From the NCBI GenBank assembly GCA_026874595.1, contig CM049310.1, forward strand, positions 1,738,001 to 1,802,000: a stretch of 64,000 nucleotides of DNA. Direction: 5' to 3'. Shown one piece after another: positions 61,201 to 64,000 of the stretch; position 1 is the first letter of the stretch; each line of letters begins with the position of its first letter. Made by a program: the position numbers and the translations under genes. The stretch comes from Sipunculus nudus. Lineage: Eukaryota; Annelida; Sipuncula; Golfingiida; Sipunculidae. Below the pieces are notes generated by a model. That model saw nothing but the letters and a program-made list of their open reading frames with translations, was not told the DNA's origin and searched no databases.

Positions 61201-61848
61201 AGAAAAAGCAGCTGATGAAAAATGATTGTTTGATTAAGACTTTTAATTTCTTAATAAAGGTAATTAATTCTGGATTATCACATTCTCATGTTGAAAATAT
61301 TATGGAGATCACATGATCAGCAAGATCCAGAGTTTTACATACAGGTATTATAAATTGAAGTAAAGTATGCTGGTGACCCTAGGCAATTCTAGAATAAAAC
61401 AGTGCTATTACTTTTATCTCCAGAATAGTTGGTTGGGTCTTGCCAAAGTCTTGATCATTGTAAATGCATATGATGGATGCATTGATTGTTGTAGAGATTA
61501 GGCCTAGCCGGATGGATAGGTGGACAAGAGCTAATTAAAATGTTTTTGTTCTTGTATTTATAACTTTGAACATTTATAGTGAACCCGAGTGCAGGGCTCA
61601 TATAAGCTAATGATTTTGAGACAAAGACCCAAAAATGTTTGTTTTACAGTCATATTATTGCATTATTTTAAAGGCATTTTAATTAATGAACATTTTCATA
61701 CCCTGCTTTACCTGCAGATCTGATTTGGAGCTTCAGCCCTTGGTAGTTTCCAGTGGCAGCCACATGTTCATCACCATTAGCAACCTGCTGGGACTTTCTC
61801 GACCCTCAATGATGCACTTTAACTTCAGCTTCACAGCAATACCAACAG
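28341..61848 (+). CDS. Multi-exon CUB-domain secreted/membrane protein (ten exons traced; both ends incomplete)
   Basis: Exons: 28341-28385, 30723-30950, 33587-33706, 47603-47815, 50827-50943, 51475-51735, 53218-53310, 58331-58467, 61024-61124, 61718-61848. All introns are GT-AG and the phases join without a break: phase 1 everywhere except phase 0 after 58467 and phase 2 after 61124. The 1446 bases give about 482 residues. Order: signal-peptide core, then four consecutive CUB domains of 105-125 residues. CUB modules are extracellular beta-sandwiches that bind proteins or sugars, so a surface or secreted role is expected. CUB1-3 show typical motifs (SPGY, YDG, PCLG, GF near the end), while CUB4 has no cysteine. 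N-glycosylation sequons are frequent. The exon with the start codon and the 3' part were not found. Family assignment is firm, specific function unknown. Confidence 0.85.
28386..30722 (+). other. CUB gene intron 2, largely a minisatellite
   Basis: Unique AT-rich DNA to about 28875, then the 32-bp array, then about 90 bases to the TTTTAATTTCAG acceptor at 30722. Confidence 0.6.
28876..30632. repeat. 32-bp minisatellite, about 55 copies
   Basis: The unit is TGTCAGAGCAATAGATAATC followed by ACCAGCAAATCA. Most variation falls at a few sites: AATAGAT or AATTGAT, CAAATC or CATATC, and a T or A before TGTC. The same variant combinations recur in blocks, which suggests expansion by unequal exchange. 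The array lies within an intron and encodes nothing. Confidence 0.95.
30723..30950 (+). CDS. CUB gene, exon 3 (first part of CUB1)
   Basis: Encodes ESEPCGGHVNKTHGIIKSPGYMN, cut here to its motifs EPCGG and SPGY, then a Tyr-rich strand (CVWVFDGE, YFRVQYSL), then LVFYNGS and VSFTGSSG. Two of the four classical CUB cysteines are present. Sequons include NKT and NGS. Ends in phase 1 at GTAGCC. Confidence 0.9.
30951..33586 (+). other. CUB gene intron 3
   Basis: It contains a TA microsatellite (about 31183-31230), a family D repeat (31903-32545) and a C-run at 33382-33399. The remaining 1.6 kb is unique, and its short open frames show no motif. Confidence 0.6.
31903..32545 (+). repeat. Family D dispersed repeat, short copy
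   Basis: It shares phrases and their order with 59290-60495: AAAAAGATTGTGGATGCATTT, AAACTT..CATCCCGAAC, GTCAAAGGTCAAGGTCACAG, GATGATAACTCCAGTTTGG, then the 3' motif CAGCTGAGCATCAAGACCC with ATGGATCCCCAGTTT. Plus-strand orientation. Confidence 0.75.
33587..33706 (+). CDS. CUB gene, exon 4 (end of CUB1)
   Basis: The acceptor is CTGCAG and the donor GTAAGA. Encodes DGEEMVISVAPNTTMVL and ends GRGFTMHYTNE, the closing strands of a CUB domain (the final GF-x-x-x-Y pattern). The middle is rich in Thr (ANTTTTG), a likely O-glycosylated loop. Phase 1 at both ends, 120 bases. Confidence 0.88.
34060..34459. mobile_element. 400-bp hAT-type MITE with 8-bp target duplication
   Basis: TAGGGCTGAAACGGGTAC (34060-34077) and GTACCCCTTTCAGCCCTA (34442-34459) are inverted repeats with one mismatch in 18. 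The element is flanked by the perfect 8-bp direct repeat CTAAGCAG (34052-34059 and 34460-34467). An 8-bp duplication and TAGGGCTG-type ends are hallmarks of hAT elements. Near each end are ACTCGAGTACTCG palindromes, possible transposase-binding sites. No coding capacity. Confidence 0.9.
34616..35584 (+). repeat. Family C repeat (related to B and E)
   Basis: It starts with a GTCCGTTCATCGTCAGCC and CCGTCCGCCGTCC tract, like the GTCCGTC tracts that open families A and E. Repeated phrases follow (CTGTCCAGCCAAATTGTCC; CTGTTCAGCTGATTGG). It carries one GGTGGCGCCACC (35104-35115) and a GTCTAGAC cluster (35441-35490). Its boundary with the family B text near 35585 is approximate. Confidence 0.55.
35585..36460 (+). 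repeat. Family B repeat, 5'-truncated copy
   Basis: It begins at GGTCACATGTGAACTGGTGC, text that lies about 120 bp inside the complete B elements at 44590 and 52054. It then runs through internal modules alternating between ATGACAGGTGGCGCCACC and AAACTGGTGGCGCCACC contexts (35924, 36053, 36202, 36331). The terminal hairpin is missing. Confidence 0.75.
36461..37665 (+). repeat. Family A repeat, 5'-truncated copy
   Basis: It begins mid-module at AAAACCTATTTTCACACTTC and contains one complete module. It ends with GAGACCCTGTCAGACTTTGG, matching the distal end of copy 2 (3826-3860, opposite strand). It abuts family B without a visible junction signal. Confidence 0.75.
37666..38340. other. Unique intron DNA
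   Basis: AT-rich, nothing recognised. Confidence 0.4.
38341..39075 (+). repeat. Family E repeat, partial copy
   Basis: Two modules contain TTGATCATGGAGTGTTTCATC, TTCCTG, and CTGGTGGTGCCACCTGG or CCGGTGGTGCCACTTGG, which are mutated versions of the palindrome seen intact at 63256. It ends with the shared 3' motif GCTGAGCGTCATGACCCATG (39030-39060) followed by GGTCACTTGTT. Confidence 0.7.
39076..39867. other. Unique intron DNA with a C-run
   Basis: AT-rich, with a C-run at 39812-39836 directly upstream of the next family A copy. No gene. Confidence 0.4.
39868..41260 (+). repeat. Family A dispersed repeat, best complete copy
   Basis: The terminal palindrome is at 39868-39896 (one mismatched pair), followed by a GTCCGTCGTCCGTCGG tract and two tandem modules. 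GATGTCCCCAAAATCTCC occurs at 40008 and 40690, a period of about 682 bp. Each module runs through GACTTCGTTCCTT, CACTTCAGGACTGCCTAATA, ATGGGCCCAAACATAATG and CCTTAAATTTTGCC. The second module is more diverged. No recognisable protein. Confidence 0.85.
41261..42540. other. Unique AT-rich intron DNA with a 69-bp tandem duplication
   Basis: TGATTGCAACTTTTGCAACA and the following bases at 41951-42019 are repeated at 42020-42088. Otherwise nothing recognised. Confidence 0.5.
42541..43580 (+). repeat. Family A repeat, strongly diverged copy
   Basis: It keeps the order of family A phrases: GTACACGCCAGAAATTATG; GGACCTACAAATCCAAGATTC; TTCTCCTACCAAACCC; ATGGGCTCAAACATAATGC; then GCATGGCAAATTTTTTCC and GTCAAGCAGCCCACTC. 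It has no terminal palindrome and many small gaps, so it is an older insertion. Confidence 0.65.
43581..44408. other. AT-rich intron DNA with C-run
   Basis: It has a C-run at about 43626-43641 and a stretch at 44160-44215 (ACATTTGTTCACATTTTCC, then TGCCTCAGCAGA) that recurs at 46250-46290. A segment flanking family A may therefore have been duplicated. No gene. Confidence 0.45.
44409..44589 (+). repeat. Family A 5' end, interrupted by family B
   Basis: The terminal palindrome is at 44409-44437, with two substitutions. It continues in family A text to GACTTTGTTCCTTATT, where element B begins. Family A text resumes at about 46150-46225 (AAAATCAGTACCTTAAATTT), showing that B jumped into an existing A copy. 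Confidence 0.75.
44590..46092 (+). mobile_element. Family B element, full length (1.5 kb), hairpin and inverted ends
   Basis: The left end GTATCCGCCAAAA (44590-44602) is matched in reverse complement, with one mismatch, by TTTTGGTGGATAC (46080-46092). The left end also folds on itself (GTATCCGCCAAAAC..GTTTTGCGGATAC, 44590-44619). The interior has tandem modules of about 277 bp, with the 12-nt palindrome intact at 44902, 45327, 45814 and 45962 and mutated at 45051, 45178, 45536 and 45686. No coding capacity. The same ends define 52054-52911. Confidence 0.8.
46093..47602. other. Intron DNA with family A remnant and a 17-bp triplication
   Basis: A family A remnant lies at 46150-46225, C-runs at 46345-46358 and 46878-46894, and a fragment of the shared 3' repeat motif at 47045-47080. 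At 47533-47583 the 17-mer ATACCATCCAGGCTAAG is repeated three times just before the acceptor of exon 5. Confidence 0.6.
47603..47815 (+). CDS. CUB gene, exon 5 (first part of CUB2)
   Basis: It begins NCTQQITGDTRQL, followed by SFKCYYLVNSS, VLALTFTEM, FLYVYDG and PCLGNYTG. Three of the four CUB cysteines and the YDG and PCLG signatures are present. The phase-1 donor is GTAAAT. Acceptor TTTCCAG. Confidence 0.92.
47816..50826 (+). other. CUB gene intron 5, mostly a 60-bp minisatellite
   Basis: About 545 bases of unique DNA, the 2.2-kb array, then 270 bases to the acceptor TTTTCAG at 50826. Confidence 0.7.
48362..50556. repeat. Homogeneous 60-bp minisatellite, about 36 copies
   Basis: The unit starts GCTCTGACACACACAACCAT and goes on GGCTGATCACATAACCCC, AGCCAGGACTTCTGAAGATATG. 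Units differ at only a few sites: CTGACAC or CTGTCAC, CACATAACC or CACGTAACC, and GCTGATC or GCTTATC. One unit is 3 bp short near 49115 and a partial unit lies at 49261-49290. Because 60 is a multiple of 3, long frames stay open on both strands (20-residue repeats such as MALTHTTMADHITPARTSED on plus). No initiation context, splice logic or flanking domain supports translation, so I call it a non-coding intron array. Confidence 0.93.
50827..50943 (+). CDS. CUB gene, exon 6 (end of CUB2)
   Basis: Encodes ATSKYTSDVISSGRYLFIK, then IEMSLAQNDSFQAAVTTVSA, the closing strands of CUB2. 117 bases, phase 1 at both ends, donor GTGAAT. Confidence 0.85.
51475..51735 (+). CDS. CUB gene, exon 7 (first part of CUB3)
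   Basis: It begins ECSGMLSLDGPKIITSPGYP, the canonical CUB opening. Then LDCRLVITAPKGMTLLM, an Asp-rich stretch (DDLGLNDDLDQL), and IIIDGPG at the YDG-like position. Two cysteines are present and the second disulfide pair is absent. Acceptor CCTACAG, donor GTGAGC, phase 1. Confidence 0.92.
51736..53217 (+). other. CUB gene intron 7
   Basis: It contains the family B element at 52054-52911. A family-like GTCCGTCCGTTAAC tract near 53020 hints at another repeat start. Otherwise unique. Confidence 0.6.
52054..52911 (+). mobile_element. Family B element, 858-bp copy
   Basis: The left end GTATCCACCAAAA (52054-52066) and right end TTTTGGCGGATAC (52899-52911) are inverted repeats with one mismatch, and the left-end hairpin spans 52054-52083. 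It has fewer internal modules than the 44590 copy: one intact GGTGGCGCCACC (52504-52515) and three mutated sites (about 52362, 52633 and 52784). Both copies are preceded by TTATT or TATT and followed by AYGTAGTC, so the true ends may lie a few bases further out. Confidence 0.8.
53218..53310 (+). CDS. CUB gene, exon 8 (end of CUB3)
   Basis: Encodes VLVTSGESMWLRFSTDD and GKGFSMNLMPK, typical closing strands of a CUB domain (S-x-x-M-x-L-x-F, then GF). 93 bases, phase 1 at both ends, donor GTAGGC. Confidence 0.9.
53998..55660 (+). pseudogene. gag-like region of the DIRS-like element
   Basis: Open frames in shifting phases (53998-54546, 54423-55052, 54875-55186 and others) are rich in Pro, Ser and Ala, as in DIRS gag proteins. 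They end in a stretch with LLAISTDPATNNDIM and a Ser/Arg-rich tail. No zinc knuckle is visible. The breaks make it a pseudogene. Assignment rests on position upstream of the RT more than on sequence. Confidence 0.55.
55800..56380 (+). pseudogene. DIRS-like reverse transcriptase
   Basis: Visible in order: LKPHGRWRLIIDLKCLN (the GGWRPVIDLK-type motif), DWAFKIDLTDASFHMPIHP (the SIDLKDAYFHIPI-type motif), LRFAYKN, a stop (TGA, 56154-56156), VYQFHALPFGINVAPGIFT, and YLEDWL. The catalytic box is normally YLDDWL, so the second acidic residue pair is altered to Glu-Asp (near 56271). Together with the stop this suggests loss of activity. Confidence 0.85.
56560..57342 (+). pseudogene. DIRS-like tyrosine recombinase
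   Basis: The N-terminal part (in 56432-56791) has ALASAGRSPELHAL, the usual 'RxSEL' region of this family. The C-terminal part (56875-57342) has KKLFIS, TISAWLKATIVSAY, then the catalytic box HDVR (HxxR, from 57085), GYW and FYLKDV with the candidate nucleophile Tyr. A G-run (56917-56933) interrupts the protein, and frames differ between the two halves. Confidence 0.8.
58331..58467 (+). CDS. CUB gene, exon 9 (start of CUB4)
   Basis: Encodes AYGGILMDSGVVTYNYSNTS, then PLNLYSHSAVYHLVVKPDHQ. It keeps the CUB opening shape (G-x-I, then Y-x-x-x-x-x-Y) but has no cysteine. 137 bases, from phase 1 to phase 0, donor GTGAGG. Confidence 0.82.
58838..59270 (-). pseudogene. C-terminal fragment of a pogo/Tigger-like transposase
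   Basis: The frame is open from about 59270 to 58838 on the minus strand: VVQALNSTDHMNAEGLDN, LTAAEIVSMVKEDGG, an acidic patch (DSDSESEGEDDPPKP), then GLRYMEEQGF and RLIRKVEKSVKTKIKE. The pattern of an 'AEIV..V' helix, acidic linker and a closing helix with E-Q-G is what I recall at the C-terminus of pogo/Tigger (Tc1/mariner) transposases. The DDE domain and DNA-binding domain are absent. Confidence 0.55.
59290..60495 (+). repeat. Family D dispersed repeat, long copy
   Basis: It starts with a CTGTCTGTCTGTC tract (about 59360). Several modules of 200-330 bp follow, each with GATGATAACTCCAG, a TTGACATATTGGTTTCAAAC phrase, GACCCACCA, TCATGAGGTCAAAGGTCAAG and GATTGTGGATGCATTTTA. It ends CAGCTGAGCGTAGAGACCCA followed by TGGGTCCCTAGTTT. 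Confidence 0.8.
61024..61124 (+). CDS. CUB gene, exon 10 (middle of CUB4)
   Basis: Encodes VMLTFNEDLYLLPTTTFRF, then YDGATPQENLLAVL: the central strand and the YDG signature of a CUB domain. Phase 0 to phase 2, 101 bases, donor GTAAGG. Confidence 0.88.
61125..61717 (+). other. CUB gene intron 10
   Basis: Unique AT-rich DNA; acceptor CCTGCAG. Confidence 0.6.
61718..61848 (+). CDS. CUB gene, exon 11 (end of CUB4)
   Basis: Encodes RSDLELQPLVVSSGSHMFI, then TISNLLGL and MMHFNFSFTAIPT, the closing strands. Ends in phase 1 at GTACAG, so a further exon must follow; none is visible up to 64000. Confidence 0.88.
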
Positions 61849-62047
61849 GTACAGCACATCCCATCCCAGGGATGGTCTGCAATTAATTAGAACCTATTTC
61901 TGAAGTCCAAAATCTTGTATGCCAACTTGTTAAGGGGTTAATATGTCAACATATTAATGCATTTTCTTGCAGTTAGTGACCAGACATTTAAAATATTTTT
62001 TGACAGACTTAAATTAATTTATTGTCATTTTATTTTAATTTAATTTC
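61849..62047 (+). other. Start of the next CUB gene intron
   Basis: Unique AT-rich DNA leading into three tandem repeat starts. Confidence 0.5.
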
Positions 62048-62296
62048 AGCTCAGCTGACTATAAGTCATCTGAGCTATAGTCATGGTCCATTGTCCGTCC
62101 ATCCGTCTGTCTGTCTGTCTACCCGTTCATTAGACTGGCATGTTTTGAAACTGTTAGACCTATGAATCCAAAATTTTGCATACTGTTAGATGTCCCCAAA
62201 ATCTTCTACCATACCGGAAATTGGGTCAATATGACTTCATTCCTTGGAGATATTTAGGAAAACCTCAAATTTCAATTCAATTTATAGAAACTTTTT
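62048..62296 (+). repeat. Family A 5'-end fragment
   Basis: It begins with the terminal palindrome (62048-62076) and a CTGTCTGTC tract, follows family A through GACTTCATTCCTTGG and ends abruptly where the next copy starts. Confidence 0.8.
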
Positions 62297-62919
62297 AGCT
62301 CAGCTGACTATAAGTCATTTGAGCTATAGTCGTGGTCCATTGTCTGTCGTCTGTCCGTCTGTCTGTCCGGATGTCCGTCCGTCCAGATGTCCGTCCGTAA
62401 GACTGGCACTTTTCGACACCATTGGACCTACAAATCTGAAATTCGGCATACAGTTAGTTGTCCCCAAATCTCCTACCATGCCGAAAATTGGGTCAATAGG
62501 ACTTCGTTCCTTCGAGATATTAAGGAAAAACCTCAATTTTTTATTAGAAATCTATTTTTAAACTTCAGGACCGCCTAATATCAAAACCACTCATCTGGTT
62601 TTCTTCATATTTACTATAAATATTCCTCTATATAGTTCCTATGTACATGCCAGAAATTAAATCAGTATTATTTAATTTAAAGAAGTTATGGGCCCAAACA
62701 TAATGGACTTTGTAAAAAAATCAGGAAAAGATATTTGGTCACTTAAGACCAAAAGTGTTAAAGGTAGGGACTTTTTTTCAGTAACACAACTTTAATTAAT
62801 CAAAATTTAATTGTACACCAAAAATTAGATCAAAATCTGTTAAATTTTTTTTTAAATGTTGGCAAAAATATAAAATTGGTACCTTGAATTTTAACCAACT
62901 TTGGCTACGGCACCTTTTT
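62297..62919 (+). repeat. Family A repeat, one module
   Basis: The terminal palindrome is at 62297-62325, followed by a GTCCGTCTGTCTGTCCGG tract and one full module very close to 39868-40460. It ends at GGCTACGGCACCTTTTTA, directly joined to family E. Confidence 0.85.
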
Positions 62920-64000
62920 AGCTCAGCTGACTGAAAGTCATCTGAGCTATAGCGATCACTCTTTGTCCGTCGTCCGTCTGTCCGTCTGTCCGTCCGTTAA
63001 CCAGGCACAAATCGTAACCGCTGGACCTAGAACCTTGTAACTTGGGATTCTGAGAGGTCCATAAAAAATCACCTTGGAAACCAGAAATTAGGTCTCTGTT
63101 ACCCATATCCTTCGAGCTATGTGGCCCCAAGGTACCCCCCAGAAAAGTCAAAAATTTCATACAAAAACTTCAATATCTCATTAACTACTTGACTGATGGT
63201 CATGATTTTTGGCATACATATTGATCATGAGATGTTACATCACTTCCTGCAGACTGGTGGCGCCACCTGTATTTTTCAATTTTTTACAAATTTTTTTCTC
63301 TATTTTTGAGACCTTTAAAAATGTGAACATCTGTTAACAAGGCACAAATAATAAAGACTGGACTTAGAATCTTAATTCTTGACACACTGAGAGGTCCATG
63401 AAAAATCTCCTTGGAAACCAGAAATTAGGTCTCTGTTACCCATATCCTTTGAGCTATGGGGCCCCAAAGTACCCCCCAGAATAGTAAAAAATTTCATACA
63501 AAAACTTCAATATCTCAATAACTACATCACTGATGGTCTTCATTTTTGGCATACATATTGATCATGAGATGTTCGATCAGTTCCTGCAGACTGGTGGCGC
63601 CACCTGTACTGTTTGATTTTTTACGATTTTTTCCTCTATTTTTGAGACCTTTGAGGATGCTGTCATCTGTTAGCGTGGCACAAATCGTAACGACTGGACC
63701 TAGAATCTTCATTTTCGACACACTGAGAGACCTATGAAAAGTCTCCATGGAAACCAGAAATTAGGTCTCTGTTACCCATATCCTTCGAGCTATGGGGCCC
63801 AAAATTACCCCCAAGAATAGTCAAAAATTTCATACAAAAACTTCAATATCTCATTAACTACATCACTGATGGTCATGATTTTCGACATACATATTGATCA
63901 TGAGATGTTTCATCAGTTTGTGCAGACTGGTGGCGCCACCTGTATTTTTCAATGTTCACGAATTGTTTTCTCCTTTTTTGAGACCTTTAAGGATCTGTCA
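62920..64000 (+). repeat. Family E repeat (runs off the window)
   Basis: It opens with the same terminal palindrome as family A (62920-62948) and a GTCCGTCGTCCGTCTG tract, then has a different body. Tandem modules of about 337 bp contain ATATTGATCATGAGATG, TTCCTGCAGACTGGTGGCGC and GGAAACCAGAAATTAGGTC. The perfect palindrome GGTGGCGCCACC occurs once per module (63256, 63593, 63929). No coding capacity. Confidence 0.85.

Overview
The window looks like nuclear DNA of an animal, most likely a marine or freshwater invertebrate. A bivalve or other mollusc is my guess, from the general style of the repeats and not from any search. It is AT-rich, has GT-AG introns, many microsatellites and minisatellites, CR1/L2-like LINE remnants, a DIRS-like retrotransposon and many short inverted-repeat elements. 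There is no prokaryotic gene layout, no CRISPR array and no operon.

The only convincing host gene is a + strand gene for a secreted or membrane-anchored protein with CUB domains. I traced ten coding exons from 28341 to 61848. Exon 2 encodes the hydrophobic part of a signal peptide. CUB1 is split over exons 3-4, CUB2 over 5-6, CUB3 over 7-8 and CUB4 over 9-11. The reading phase is consistent across every junction, and 1446 coding bases are spread over 33.5 kb. The first exon (start codon) was not found upstream, and the gene runs on past the last traced exon, possibly beyond the window.

Region 1-28340 is intergenic or first-intron DNA. In order it holds: a family A repeat; a 41-bp minisatellite with higher-order structure (1525-3170); a second family A copy; a pair of inverted CGGCCG-rich repeats (6624-8545); AT microsatellites; a 3.35-kb DNA transposon with 14-bp terminal inverted repeats and many ACACAAG/CTTGTGT motifs (9647-12996); an element with CAGGGGCG ends and a 5-bp direct repeat (17154-18296) that contains a tRNA-derived SINE; two broken LINEs (19500-20785 and 22190-23310, the second inside another inverted-repeat element); a 0.7-kb MITE (24432-25127); and a promoter-like CRE/E-box/TATA cluster (26161-26210).

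Region 28341-64000 is the CUB gene, whose introns are swollen by repeats: a 32-bp minisatellite (28876-30632), a hAT-type MITE with a perfect 8-bp target duplication (34060-34459), a homogeneous 60-bp minisatellite that is open in several frames on both strands (48362-50556), a DIRS-like element (53727-57755), a pogo/Tigger-like transposase tail (58838-59270), and many copies of interrelated non-coding repeats that I call families A to E.

Families A-E are the most unusual content. They appear modular. Families A and E share a palindromic 5' end. Families A, B and E are built of internal tandem modules of about 680, 277 and 337 bp. A perfect 12-nt palindrome, GGTGGCGCCACC, occurs 13 times in families B, C and E. 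Families D, E and some fragments share a 3' motif centred on GACCCATGGGTC.
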